Assembly (NCBI GenBank): GCA_021464415.1
Contig: CM038469.1
Span: 25,129,901-25,193,900, forward strand
DNA: 64,000 nt
Reading direction: 5' to 3'
From: Lonicera japonica
Lineage: Eukaryota; Streptophyta; Magnoliopsida; Dipsacales; Caprifoliaceae
Below the pieces are notes generated by a model. The model was not told the origin of the DNA, searched no databases, and saw nothing but the letters and a program-made list of their open reading frames with translations. A program made the position numbers and the translations under genes. Below, in pieces: positions 23,001-29,582 of this stretch (positions are counted from its first letter, which is position 1; every line of letters begins with the position of its first letter).

Positions 23001-26000
23001 GCTCTTTTTTGTTTACTTGTGTAAAGATATAGAAAAGAGATAAAGATTATTGAATTGATTGATATAAAACTATTACAATGGAGACCCTTTATATAGGGTT
23101 GTGAGAATGATATAAATAAGGAAAATATAAAAACCTAATTAACTTAGAGATTTATAGATTGAATAGTCAACTCTTATAAATGGTAACTATATCGATGACA
23201 ACTAACAAATATATATTATATATGTTAACATCCCCCCTCAAACTCAAGATGGTAAAATAGACCAACTTGAGTTTGGAAAGTATGTCTTGAAACTAGATGA
23301 ATGCACGATGAAGATTATTGGCAAGGGAAGTCCGGCTTTGATTGTCTGACATGGTTGTTGATTCGCCAGCACGATTGCCATCCGGGGCGACGTCCGACCG
23401 ACATGGATGCCGCCTGGGGTGAGATCCGACACGGCTAGGAATAGATCAAAAATATGCCGAAATAGAGATCTTAGAGAGATGATCTAGAAAAACTGGATCA
23501 ATGAACAATAACTGCGAATAGTGTTGATGAACAGTACTGTGGTGAACAGTATTGGGGTGAACAATAAACATTTTTTTTAACACGTGACGGCTAGGGTTTA
23601 CATGCTGGGATAGAAACACAGCGGCTGAGAATGGTAACGGCTAGGGTTTACATGCTAGAATAGAAACACAGCGGCTAGAGTTTAAGCACTGGGATGGAAA
23701 CACAGCGGCTAGAGTTTAAGCGCTGGGATGGAAACACAGCGGCTAGGGTTTACGCGCTGGAATAAAAACACAGCGGCTAGGGTTTACGCGCTAGGATGGA
23801 AACACAGAGGCTAGGGTTGACGCGCTGGAATAGAAACACAGCGGCTCGGGTTTGATATGATTAGGTTGAGAGAGACAAAGCAAGTGTGCGGCGAAGCTAG
23901 AGGATGATGGTAGATTGGTTGAGTAGTGATTGTGGTTTTGACAACGGTGAAAGAGAATGGTAGATTAGCGCCGAAGGTGGTCCGGCGGGCGACAATATGT
24001 ATCGCCCGCCGTTGATAGCGGAACTATAATTTAGAACTCAAAATAGGAGGATCTTATTCCTCTGATACCATGTAAAGATATAGAAAAGAGATAAATATTA
24101 TTGAACTGATTGATATAAAACTATTACAATGGAGACCCTTTAAATAGGGTTATGAGAATGATATAAATAAGGAAAATATAAAAACCTAATTAACTTAGAG
24201 ATTTATAGATTGAATAGTCAACTCTTATAAATGGTAACTATATCGATGACAACTAACAAATATATATTATATATGTTAACAACTTGTATTGTTATTTTTA
24301 TCAAATATCAATAAAAGCATTTGTTTCTGATCAAAAAAACAGAATGCCAGTCGAAAGTTGCCAAAAGAAGCCCAAAATGATGGTTTTCAGCCTGTACAAC
24401 ATCCATAAGCATCTATGAAGCACGGATTCTTTGAATGGGTCAACAAACCCCAATTGCACTTGAGTCGGATTCCGATTCGCACCCGTTGCCTATCCAATCA
24501 TTTTAATAAATTTTAATTACATATTGTTGTTGGATTCTTCTAGGATTCTCAAAGAATCCTAAAATCAACTAGGATTAGTGGTAACTTCAAACCAAATTCA
24601 AACATCTATAAGCTAAACATCAATCTGTCAACAAATATATTCCGTGCACAATATAACACAGAGTCACAGAATTTATGAAAAATAATCAATAATGTTGTAT
24701 ATTTCGTATTATTACTTTGTTGCCCATCACACCCGTATCCTTTTTTTTTGAGATTTTCCAAATTGCTGCACCCACATCTGTGCTTCGAAGATAAGCATAG
24801 AGGAGATACAATGTTGATCAATGCCACTAAAGTGCATTCGAAAATCCGTTTTTTTTTATCTGCATTTGAAAGTTCAAACTATTCCTCTTTTAGAAAAAAA
24901 AATATAATAATGAGGTGTCAATATATTTATAGTGGGCCTTTGGTTGCAAAATATCCACACAAGTCAATAATTTATAACATGCCAGCCCCATGAATACAAG
25001 CCCTCAAATGCCTATGAAAGACACATCATGCCCTCCTAATTATTGTATCAAAGCAATCCAAAGTCCTCACAATTAAAACAAATGAATGAACAAAAGTACT
25101 GTATCCATTCCATATGGTATGGTCAAATGACAAGATACATTTAGTCGCAATTATCAGGATATGATCCTATTGGATTGCGCCAGAAGAAATTGTTTGGCAT
25201 TCTATGCCTTGACTACCTACCAGTCCAGTCCGCACCTGCCTAGTTGGAAAGGTGCTTTTGTGGCGGTTCATTGTTATGACGTTGAATGGATCCTGTAATC
25301 CGGTTGCCAACAACTAGAACTACTGCTGTATGGTGGCTTGTTAAAAAAAGCTTGGACTACAATGCAATTAAGTGGGTTAGTTATCCACGATTGTGTACAA
25401 TCGATTAAACTATGAAAATCTCTTTCTGTTTCCTAAAGATGGCAACAATCTTAAGATGTTCAAAGCAACACAACCTTTAACAACACCGGTTAACATAGAA
25501 ATTGTGAGTCAAACACACAATACACCGCCAACTTACATGATTCAGGAATAGTGGTTCTCAAAAGGTAGGAGCTGATAATTCTTATCAGTGTAGAACAAAG
25601 AAGAGTGGAAGATTGTTGTGGGTGGAGCTGCTTTCAATATGGTCTGGCCTTCAGTTGGTACCATTTTTACAGTAATGAAGGTGCTTTACACGGGCCCTTC
25701 AAAAGAATTTCATTAGGAGTCCTTTTAGCAAACGGAAAAGTTGTTTTAGGTAACATCATACTTTCCTACTAGGTGATGCTCGAAAAATTCCTGGAAATAG
25801 ATTAGGAATACTCTTGCACATAGTAGCTTCCTCTTGGATTCTAGAAACTCTTAGTACATCCTGGGACCTTTCCCAGTTTTGTTTATTGTTGGCTTGGTTA
25901 GTGAAAAGCTGCATATGAAGCAAGCACGGGTTCAATGAAAGGGTCAAAGAACCAGAATCAAACTAGAGCAAAACCCTGATTCTACCCCCATTCTTCCCCA

Positions 26001-27727
26001 ATTGGCACCCACCGACCACCGTGTATCCATTTCTTTAACTAAATTGGTACATGGATTCTTGCTGGATTCTCAAAGAATCCTTTAGTATTCTCGACTAATC
26101 CTAAATGAACCGAGATCAAGGACCAACACTTGTAAGCCAAAATGAGACTACGATTAGCAATGTAGTTGTTTACTTGAAAGTTTGAGAGGAAAAGAGCAAT
26201 GCACATAGTATTAAACTAAGATAAAGCATTTCATCTGGCAAAATTAATGGGCGATGCTTTGGCAACTAGTGAGAATTTATTCTATGGCCTCTCCAATTTT
26301 CCCTATTGGTTCTATTGAAGCTGAGTTGATTGAACGCATACTCTTCAGGCACAATTGGGATACCTAACTGGGTTTTGGCAGTCTGCTTAGAGATGATAAT
26401 GGCTGTGTTTTTTAATGCTTTAGCAAGCAGGTTACTGTCTCCTCTGTCTTGGTTGCCGAGTACTAATATATCATGCACTAAAATACTTGAAATAATATAA
26501 TATATTTTTATTGTATTTTGAGATATTTTGAGTTGCCAGACCCGTATCATATTAGACCTGCACCATGCAAGCTGCATTTGGTTAAACCCGTTGGAACTTG
26601 GAAGCCAAATGCAAATATTGGCATCAATTCAACGCTTTACTTTATTGCACTGCCATCAAGTGTTGTATGCAACTTTAAGAATTACAGTAGTTTAAAATGA
26701 TAGAAAGCTAAGTTCTTACTTTTTAAGTAAAATAAGGTCAGTAAGCAATTGTATTGAAGAATAATAAATTGCACCACGGCATATATGGAAAGAAACTCAC
26801 ATATATTTCATTAAGAGCATATCTCCTCTTGAGATTATCAAGAACTCCAGGTTCATTCAAGTAGGTCAATTTGGTCATGTCATCAACTCCCCCATAGTCT
26901 GCTTCAGCATCCCTCGGGAACAATTTCTCAGGCAAGCTCAACACCTACAAACATCATGTCAAAAATGTAATTCTCCACAAAACAAAACTTAGCTAGTGTT
27001 TGTTTTTACCTCTTAATGCTTAATTGGATCATTCAACATTCAGCAGTACAAGTCCAGTGCTAAATGCTTAATATAAGTTTAAAGAAATTTTATTCCAATG
27101 TAGCCCCTAATCTTTTTATTCATTCGCTAGTGATACATATGACAATAATAAGAGTAAAATTGTAAAATGACATCTACTTAGCCTACACACCCAAATAAAA
27201 TCAAACACATTTTCCAAAGGCTCCCTACGCATTAGGAATTCAGCGTTCAGTATGCAGCAACCAAAGGTTAAAAAAATAAACAAGCGATTAACCCCTATGC
27301 AAAAGCCCTTAAATTAGAAAGAAAGAGGGAAAATGGAAGTGAAATTAGATAAATTCTAGTACTAGGGTACTTTCTCAGCAGCCAAACAGAGAATTAGATA
27401 TTCTGTGCAACATTACGCATTCAGAGTTTAGCATTCATTCTTCCGCAATCAAAGATTAAAAAGAAAAAACAGACCGTTAACCCCTTTGCAAAGGCCTTTA
27501 AATTAGAAAGAGAAAAATGGAAGAAATTAGATAAATTCTACTACACAGTGAACTTTCTCAGCCGCCAAACAGAGGAATTAGATAAATTTGGGGGGGCTCA
27601 AACTCACCTTCTTGCCAGAATCAGTAACAACTTGAACCTGCTTGCCAACAAAATCAACCACTTCAGCTGGAACCCAAGGTGAACCTCTATCGTCAATCCA
27701 CACCTTGGAACCCTTTCGAAAACTCAT
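4993..27727 (-). CDS. Class XI myosin heavy chain, N-terminal 493 residues in 12 exons, continues beyond left edge
   Basis: Actin-based ATPase motor for organelle and vesicle movement in plant cells. Exons, in order: 27608-27727, 26801-26944, 21729-21874, 21263-21419, 20982-21040, 18961-19117, 12148-12297, 11689-11825, 10138-10284, 9936-10037, 5204-5261 and 4993-5094. They sum to 1,479 bp, exactly 493 codons, with matching phases at every junction and no stop. Visible motor landmarks are the N-terminal SH3-like segment (about 1-45), P-loop GESGAGKT (152-159), switch I NDNSSRFGK (205-213), switch II DIYGFE (429-434) and [10 protein letters not shown] (460-469). Family members run to about 1,500 residues, so the rest of the motor, the IQ motifs, coiled coil and globular tail are missing here. 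Positions 1-4992 contain no further exon I could recognise, so intron 12 is at least 5 kb or the locus is truncated. The intact motifs argue for a living gene. CINFANEK and [12 protein letters not shown] place it in class XI; I do not assign the subfamily. Confidence 0.93.
5204..5261 (-). CDS. Myosin XI exon 11 (residues 440-459)
   Basis: Acceptor CTGCAG, donor GTAAAATA. A 58-bp exon encoding [20 protein letters not shown]. The family usually has SFEQFCIN; Leu replaces Phe. It lies 4.67 kb from exon 10 and 109 bp from exon 12. Confidence 0.94.
5812..6150. repeat. 169-bp tandem duplication
   Basis: The sequence from CCCCACTAACAAGGGCCG at 5812 to GTAGCTAGGA recurs directly from 5981, nearly identical over about 169 bp. 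It makes two head-to-tail copies in intron 10. The flank 5400-5811 contains no feature I recognise beyond a 129-codon frame without a domain. Confidence 0.9.
6299..6571 (+). repeat. Dispersed repeat, copy 2 (GATTAATC-rich)
   Basis: Second copy of the repeat at 3081-3377, in the same orientation, in myosin intron 10. Between 6572 and 6781 there is a GAGGGGAAG/TGTGG stretch that looks like a polypurine tract next to an LTR start, and a T-run with a LINE-like 3' end on the minus strand (about 6674-6715). Neither is firm. Confidence 0.6.
6782..6937 (-). mobile_element. Solo-LTR-like repeat, part 1 (split by LINE A)
   Basis: Matches the left part of the 10320-10545 repeat: TGTAATGGC start, TAAAAATTAGG, AAATCCTA, AAGACTAAATCT, CCTAATAA. 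It is cut at 6937, where LINE A inserted; the matching right end resumes at 9881 (ATGATTTCCAACA). Read on the minus strand the whole would start TGTTGGAAATCA and end CATTACA, as plant LTRs do. Flanking AATAT and AATGT may be a decayed 5-bp duplication. Confidence 0.6.
6970..7834 (+). pseudogene. LINE A reverse transcriptase (C-terminal two thirds)
   Basis: Frames 7000-7509 and 7577-7834 carry the RT palm and thumb: the conserved [20 protein letters not shown] block, the catalytic FADD within [13 protein letters not shown] (about 7285-7310) and [10 protein letters not shown]. The frame breaks near 7500, where the relative in intron 6 reads LPLGDNP, so the copy is dead. Fingers and endonuclease are missing because of 5' truncation. 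Confidence 0.9.
7936..8470 (+). mobile_element. LINE B, short LINE 3' end inserted into LINE A
   Basis: A 5'-truncated LINE of about 535 bp with a terminal A-run. It is flanked by a 15-bp duplication AACATGGTTACTAGA (7921-7935 and 8469-8483). It encodes the zf-RVT part ([22 protein letters not shown] at about 7950-8015) and the [14 protein letters not shown] end, with one stop at about 8109. This shows LINE activity after LINE A had settled. Confidence 0.92.
8484..9225 (+). pseudogene. LINE A, region between RT and zf-RVT plus zf-RVT
   Basis: Continuation of LINE A after insert B. It encodes [20 protein letters not shown] (8530-8597), then, with stops and frameshifts, the zf-RVT region (about 8900-9115) including the SPSW and [10 protein letters not shown] motifs. 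Cysteines of the zf-RVT motif remain, but an in-frame stop follows SPSW. It is non-functional. Confidence 0.8.
9226..9455 (+). mobile_element. LINE C, 230-bp LINE 3' UTR inserted into LINE A
   Basis: Only the last part of a LINE (CTTGTTTTTTGGGCATGGG ... TTTCTGATC plus A-run). It is flanked by GAAAGCAAATTTGTT (9211-9225 and 9456-9470), up to 20 bp if the A-run is counted. The same 3' UTR ends the LINE in intron 6 (about 17045-17222), so B, C and D-type LINEs share a family. It has no coding sequence. Confidence 0.92.
9456..9880 (+). other. LINE A terminal part and 3' UTR, then target duplication
   Basis: The start reads on as LINE coding (WRCC...[12 protein letters not shown] in shifting frames), then 3' UTR to TTTCTGATCAAAA at about 9862, then AAT-rich target duplication. 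The remaining 55 bp to exon 10 are myosin intron with the end of the split LTR-like repeat. Confidence 0.8.
9936..10037 (-). CDS. Myosin XI exon 10 with switch II (residues 406-440)
   Basis: Acceptor TTTCAG. It encodes [16 protein letters not shown] and [15 protein letters not shown] with a split Ser. The expected junction falls at AACAG followed by GCAAAC, so the donor is GC instead of GT; exon 11 then continues in the right phase. A LINE 3' end lies about 65 bp away. Confidence 0.9.
10138..10284 (-). CDS. Myosin XI exon 9 (residues 357-406)
   Basis: Acceptor GTGTAG, donor GTCTGTTT. It encodes [24 protein letters not shown] and [15 protein letters not shown] with a split Trp. The family usually has LCTRSI here; this copy reads LSTRSI. 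Confidence 0.94.
10320..10545 (-). mobile_element. Solo-LTR-like repeat, intact copy
   Basis: 226 bp, from TGTAATGGC to GATTTCCCAACA on the plus strand; read on the minus strand it starts TGTTGGGAAATCATT, a common plant LTR start. Related to the split copy at 6782-6937 plus 9881-9893. No convincing target duplication (AATTT left, GTAAG right). It lies in intron 8, close to exon 9. Confidence 0.55.
10546..11688. other. Intron 8, remaining sequence with a possible SINE
   Basis: No coding feature. Around 10885-11010 there is a GGGTTCAAGCCC box-B-like motif followed by a run of about 14 A, which could be a tRNA-derived SINE on the plus strand, but no convincing box A or target duplication was found. 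The C-run and CTCTCT tract near 11060-11085 is simple repeat. Confidence 0.3.
11689..11825 (-). CDS. Myosin XI exon 8 (residues 312-357)
   Basis: Acceptor TCAACAG; donor taken as AT|GTAGGT, because using the next GT would read a stop. It encodes [18 protein letters not shown] and ends MAANLF plus a split Met, which matches the usual junction in this family. Confidence 0.92.
11927..12126. mobile_element. Diverged Tourist-like MITE in intron 7
   Basis: Starts GGGTCCATTTGG and ends with CCAACTT...AATAGTATTTTCAATC and TATCAACGGCCTCC. The interior (GAAAATACTACTAATTTGAG, ACCAAATCACTCGACTCTTT) matches the better preserved element at 21476-21688. The inverted repeat is imperfect and no 3-bp duplication is clear. 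It ends about 20 bp from the exon 7 donor. Confidence 0.5.
12148..12297 (-). CDS. Myosin XI exon 7 (residues 262-311)
   Basis: Acceptor ATGTCAG, donor GTTTGAAA, 50 codons in phase 0. It encodes [19 protein letters not shown] and the [14 protein letters not shown] end. It sits 6.66 kb from exon 6 because of a LINE and a TRIM in intron 6. Confidence 0.95.
12298..12980. other. Intron 6, first part (before LINE D)
   Basis: AT-rich with T-runs. Nothing recognised beyond the transition into LINE D near 12980. Confidence 0.4.
13037..13357 (+). pseudogene. LINE D ORF1, C-terminal end
   Basis: A 106-codon frame ending directly before the endonuclease. Its tail ([16 protein letters not shown]) matches the short conserved end of plant LINE ORF1 (K..REL..L...VNYD). 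The N-terminal DUF4283 part is not present upstream, so ORF1 is truncated. Confidence 0.6.
13370..14659 (+). pseudogene. LINE D ORF2, apurinic-type endonuclease and linker
   Basis: Frames 13384-13596 and 13562-14659 together give an exonuclease-endonuclease-phosphatase domain: [12 protein letters not shown] (catalytic Glu), WWLSGIYEP, then [19 protein letters not shown] and a SRLDRF motif. The family motif G-D-F-N reads G-C-N-F-N here, so the catalytic Asp is not in its usual place. A frameshift lies near 13570-13600 and a stop ends the frame at 14657, just before the RT. Its job would be target nicking for target-primed reverse transcription. Confidence 0.88.
14666..15964 (+). pseudogene. 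LINE D ORF2, reverse transcriptase
   Basis: Three frames (14666-14938, 14951-15253, 15308-15964) joined by stops and small shifts. Motifs in order: [21 protein letters not shown]...[53 protein letters not shown] (catalytic FADD near 15405), then KINLSKTEV and RLPLGDNPR. Stops at about 14936, 15251 and 15962 kill it. It is homologous to LINE A, but the two differ enough to be separate, older insertions. Confidence 0.92.
16102..16900 (+). pseudogene. LINE D ORF2, C-terminal and zf-RVT region
   Basis: Frame 16102-16443 has [18 protein letters not shown] and [15 protein letters not shown]. After its stop, [21 protein letters not shown] and [14 protein letters not shown] give the zinc-binding RVT tail at about 16600-16865. 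It has stops after LA, SS and SL. Confidence 0.85.
17223..18254. other. Intron 6, middle part
   Basis: Non-coding and AT-rich. A 65-codon frame at 17763-17960 has no recognisable domain. Nothing else to support. Confidence 0.35.
18255..18572 (-). mobile_element. Very small TRIM, copy 1 (74-bp LTRs)
   Basis: 318 bp. Two 74-bp direct repeats (18255-18328, 18499-18572) start TGTTA and end CAACA on the plus strand. On the minus strand the internal side of the right repeat is followed by TGGTATTAATGCTCAGG, close to an initiator-Met primer-binding site, and the left repeat is preceded by a polypurine tract (rc of CTCCCCATCAC). No coding capacity. Flanks AACTC and CGCTC share three of five bases. 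A second copy is at 39559-39873. Confidence 0.85.
18573..18960. other. Intron 6, last stretch before exon 6
   Basis: Nothing recognised except an AG dinucleotide run at about 18936-18955, which on the minus strand is a CT tract just after the exon 6 donor. Confidence 0.5.
18961..19117 (-). CDS. Myosin XI exon 6 (residues 209-261)
   Basis: Acceptor CTGCAG, donor GTAATTCT. It completes switch I ([12 protein letters not shown]) and encodes [16 protein letters not shown] and [13 protein letters not shown]. An AG dinucleotide run (about 18936-18955) starts a few bases inside the following intron. Confidence 0.95.
19765..20335 (+). repeat. Diverged direct repeat pair, LTR-like, in intron 5
   Basis: Two related stretches (about 19770-19990 and 20075-20335) share ATGTTGGCA, CTATGG.TGTT.ATCC, ACTAGT.CTTCC and TTTTGAGGAAAAG.AAACC. 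Between them AGGGGGGAGA is followed by TGTAACAACCC (20067), the look of a polypurine tract next to a 3' LTR. This suggests a decayed small LTR element of about 570 bp. No coding sequence. Confidence 0.5.
20982..21040 (-). CDS. Myosin XI exon 5 (residues 190-209)
   Basis: A 59-bp micro-exon encoding [19 protein letters not shown]. Acceptor ATTCAG, donor GTATGTTT (phase 2; Ser split AG|T). It starts the switch I loop completed by the next exon. Confidence 0.95.
21263..21419 (-). CDS. Myosin XI exon 4 with P-loop (residues 137-189)
   Basis: Acceptor TTTCAG, donor GTAAGA. It carries the nucleotide-binding loop GESGAGKT followed by [10 protein letters not shown], ending VEQQVLE. All P-loop residues needed for ATP binding are present. 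Confidence 0.96.
21476..21688. mobile_element. Tourist-like MITE, copy 2, in intron 3
   Basis: 213 bp with 12-bp perfect inverted repeats GGGTGTGTTTGA / TCAAACACACCC and a perfect TTA target duplication (21473-21475, 21689-21691). The ends and TTA duplication are classic for PIF/Harbinger MITEs. It fills most of the 309-bp intron 3, only 57 bp from the exon 4 acceptor and 41 bp from the exon 3 donor. Confidence 0.92.
21729..21874 (-). CDS. Myosin XI exon 3 (residues 89-137)
   Basis: Acceptor TTAG, donor GTTTGTC, leaving phase 2 (Arg split AG|A). It encodes [13 protein letters not shown], the HMMEQYKG block and [12 protein letters not shown], all strongly conserved in myosin heads. It lies 4.9 kb from exon 2. 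Confidence 0.95.
21875..22317. other. Intron 2, right after exon 3
   Basis: No feature recognised. AT-rich non-coding sequence up to the LINE E start. Confidence 0.4.
22324..22872 (+). pseudogene. LINE E zf-RVT and C-terminal tail
   Basis: Frame 22324-22551 gives [20 protein letters not shown], then [20 protein letters not shown], the zinc-binding RVT tail. A stop follows VLIH; frame 22633-22872 continues with [20 protein letters not shown]. This is the same end that closes the other LINE copies. Confidence 0.85.
23588..23856. repeat. 34-bp minisatellite inside the TRIM
   Basis: About eight units starting CGGCTAGGGTTTA..GCTGG and ending AAACACAG. Unit starts are at 23588, 23622, 23638, 23672, 23706, 23740, 23774, 23808 and 23842, so the spacing is 34 bp except for one 16-bp step. 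Units differ by a few substitutions. Confidence 0.93.
23983..24011. other. Perfect GC-rich hairpin near the TRIM primer site
   Basis: CGGCGGGCGA (23983-23992), a 9-base loop, then TCGCCCGCCG (24002-24011). The 10-bp stem is perfect in otherwise AT-rich DNA. In element sense it lies about 50 bases after the primer-binding site, where packaging or dimerisation signals lie in LTR elements; that role is inference. Confidence 0.9.
24340..26800. other. Intron 2, left of exon 2
   Basis: No gene. Two related stretches, about 24413-24600 and 25910-26130, share GGGTCAA.GAACC-like sequence, TTGGATTCTT.TAGGATTCTCAAAGAATCCT and CTAGGATT, in the same orientation. They are a dispersed repeat of unknown family. 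The rest is unremarkable AT-rich DNA. Confidence 0.5.
26801..26944 (-). CDS. Myosin XI exon 2 (residues 41-88)
   Basis: Acceptor ...TTTGTAG, donor GTGAGTTT, 48 codons in phase 0. It encodes [29 protein letters not shown] and RRYALNEIY, the signature that links the SH3-like part to the motor core. Confidence 0.93.
27215..27585. repeat. Tandem duplication of about 189 bp in intron 1
   Basis: The stretch around 27231-27405 recurs at about 27412-27585: GTTAACCCC.T.TGCAAA, TTTAAATTAGAAAGA, AAATTAGATAAATTCTA, TTTCTCAGC.GCCAAACAGAG. TTAACCCC starts lie at 27288 and 27477. Copies differ by small gaps. Confidence 0.8.
27608..27727 (-). CDS. Myosin XI exon 1 (residues 1-40)
   Basis: The start is the ATG read from 27727, opening [15 protein letters not shown] and the SH3-like N-terminal segment. 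This is the usual myosin XI opening (KVW...W..AEV), and nothing upstream in frame looks conserved. The exon ends AAG with donor GTGAGTT (phase 0). Confidence 0.9.
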
Positions 27728-28030
27728 CTTCACTCACAGCATCAAAACAAAACCACACGAAATTTACACAAACCCTAGTTCTAGAGAGAGAAAGATAGAG
27801 AAACACATAAGCAAACAAAAGAGGGGAGAGAGTTTTGTCCGGAGGAGCGGAAACAAGGAAAAGAAAATGGAAATGAAAAAGTTTGTAAATTGTAATTTGG
27901 GAATTTTGGATTCCCGCCCTGAGGAAAAGGGAAATTTGGATAGTCAAAAATAAAAAGTACAGAGGGGGCGGAGATTATAGCTCGAGAATTCAAAGGAAAT
28001 TAATTCTTGTGTAGAGAAGAATAAAAAGTT
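27728..28030 (-). promoter_or_regulatory. Myosin 5' UTR and proximal promoter (inferred)
   Basis: Directly upstream of the myosin ATG the minus strand is rich in CT runs and contains an AGGGTTTGTG-like plant leader. This fits a 5' UTR, but no TATA box or start site can be placed with confidence. No element insertion was recognised between 27728 and 28340. Confidence 0.4.
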
Positions 28031-28340
28031 AAAAATGGTGTCCAATTAAATAGGTTTGCTTACTTAATGCGTTGAGAGTAATGGCCGTGTGGGCTGATTA
28101 CAATTTGCACGTTACCTGTTTGATAAATTGACTCGCTGTTTGGACTCTGCTGACTGTTAGACTGAGGAGTTTATGTTGGTAACCTTGCGGACATTCAATT
28201 TTACTATAACTTTAGGCGCGGCCAGCCATCGCATCGGGTCGGATTCGGAGTAAAATTTATTAAATCTAATTTAAATTAATCTCCTCACCCACTTAAAATA
28301 ATTTAACTTTTAAATTTGACACTAAATCATCATACTCTAA

Positions 28341-28648
28341 GACTCCGTTTGATAGTAACATGAAAAATGAAAAGAAAAATAACTAATTTAAGTGAGAAGA
28401 TGAAAAATAAGTTGAGGGATGTGGTGAGATTAACTCTTGCATTTTGCTTTTTTTCATGACAAAATTTTCTTTGTGTGATGATGGAGAAAATTTTTTCACA
28501 AAATATTAAAAGATGATAAAGGACATATACTCACAAAAATGAGTATGAGATGTAGAGTATCTCACCATATTCTTAAACTTCTTTTCCATCTTCACACTCA
28601 AATTAGTTGCTTTTATTTTCATTTTCCATCTTGCTATCAAACGGACCC
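28341..28648. mobile_element. Tourist-like MITE, copy 3, upstream of the myosin
   Basis: 308 bp; ends GACTCCGTTTGATAG and CTATCAAACGGACCC (13 of 15 complementary) with a TAA duplication (28338-28340, 28649-28651). Interior sequence (AAATGAAAAGAAAAATAACTAA, GAGGGATGTGGTGAG) matches the 3794-4078 element, so both belong to one family. It lies about 610 bp upstream of the myosin start codon. Confidence 0.9.
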
Positions 28649-28651
28649 TAA

Positions 28652-29418
28652 ATTTGTAAATTCACCCCAACAAACACTCTTCCTCTATTCATCACTCTTC
28701 CCATTTAACCTAAAGAACAAAACCTCAGAAAGAGTATTTCTCTCTCCACTTTAAATTTCTCATCCAAATCGATCATACCTTTGACTTAGCATCCTTACTG
28801 TCATTTACCATCTCCTTCATTTATGTTTTGTTAGCTTTAGCTTTTGGTTCTATATATGGTGTTCAATTTTTGAACAATATATATGGTGTTCAATTGAACA
28901 ATATTTTCCATACCTATTATTATTTCAATTGAGTAAATTAATTAATGTAGATTTTTACCATGATTTTGAAATGTTGTAGTGTACATTAATTTTCAGATAA
29001 TTCCATTTTGTAGGCGTTAGTTATATTTTCTTCGTTTTGACAACTTTTAGAGTTTTGTTTTAGGTATTTGTAGGATTCAATTCCAATTGCTCAAAACTAT
29101 GAATCTAATCCAATTTTAATTAGGCTTGGTGAAACTAACAAATTGGATTTGATTGTTTTAAATATTACTTTTATTTGATGGTATAAATGAGTGAAATTTA
29201 ATTAATAGATGTTTTAAATATTACTTTTATTTGACGGTATGATTTAAAGTTAAGAAAGTACAATTAATTAAATTGAAAATTATAATGTTTATAAAAAATT
29301 TAGTTATAATGAATGAAGTAAATTGTAAAATATTTTATCACCATAAAATAATAGCAATTCACCATCCATCACACTAAATATTAAAAAAAATCACTCTAAG
29401 TTTTTCATCACAATCCAC
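28652..29418. other. AT-rich intergenic sequence
   Basis: No gene or element recognised; TTTTATTTGA.GGTAT occurs twice (29170 and 29230 areas) as a short local duplication. Confidence 0.4.
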
Positions 29419-29421
29419 TTA

Positions 29422-29579
29422 GGGTATGTTCTTTTCGCATAATTTTGAGACAAGATTTGGTAAAAATCATGTGATTTATGTAGTTTACACTGCAACATTT
29501 CAAAATTTTCTAATTTTTTTTAAAAGAACATCGAAATTGAAATCATGAGATTTTAAAATTTAGTGAAAATAACACAACC
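29422..29579. mobile_element. Small MITE candidate
   Basis: 158 bp; ends GGGTATGTTCTTTT and AAAATAACACAACC match as inverted repeats at 11 of 14 positions, and TTA occurs on both sides (29419-29421, 29580-29582). This is a Tourist-like signature, weaker than the other copies. Confidence 0.6.
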
Positions 29580-29582
29580 TTA

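Larger units (their letters stand above)
23020..24281 (-). mobile_element. TRIM-type LTR retrotransposon (211-bp LTRs) inside LINE E
   Basis: 1,262 bp. The LTRs are 23020-23230 and 24071-24281, each 211 bp and nearly identical (a handful of differences). They start TGTTAACATATA and end CTTTACA on the minus strand. The 5-bp duplication ACTTG flanks it (23015-23019, 24282-24286). Next to the right LTR, the minus strand reads TGGTATCAGA (24061-24070), an initiator-Met primer-binding site. Next to the left LTR it reads GAGTTTGAGGGGGGA, a polypurine tract. The 840-bp interior has no protein domain; a 62-codon minus frame at 23244-23432 is without known motifs. It must borrow enzymes, probably from a copia relative. 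Confidence 0.96.
22318..24339 (+). mobile_element. LINE E, 5'-truncated 3' end, interrupted by a TRIM
   Basis: It begins in the zf-RVT region and continues to 23019, is interrupted by the LTR element 23020-24281 and ends at 24287-24339 with ATAAAAGCATTTGTTTCTGATC and an A-run. The 3' end matches LINE A. It is antisense to the myosin, like LINEs A and D. No target duplication found. Confidence 0.85.

Noticed and set aside
23588..23856. Regular 34-bp repeats reminiscent of a CRISPR array
   Set aside because: Units are contiguous with no unique spacers, inside a plant LTR element. The same holds for 58598-59035.
4993..27727. The myosin as a processed or dead pseudogene
   Set aside because: Introns are present, all twelve exons join in frame and motor motifs are intact. 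Truncation on the left remains possible.
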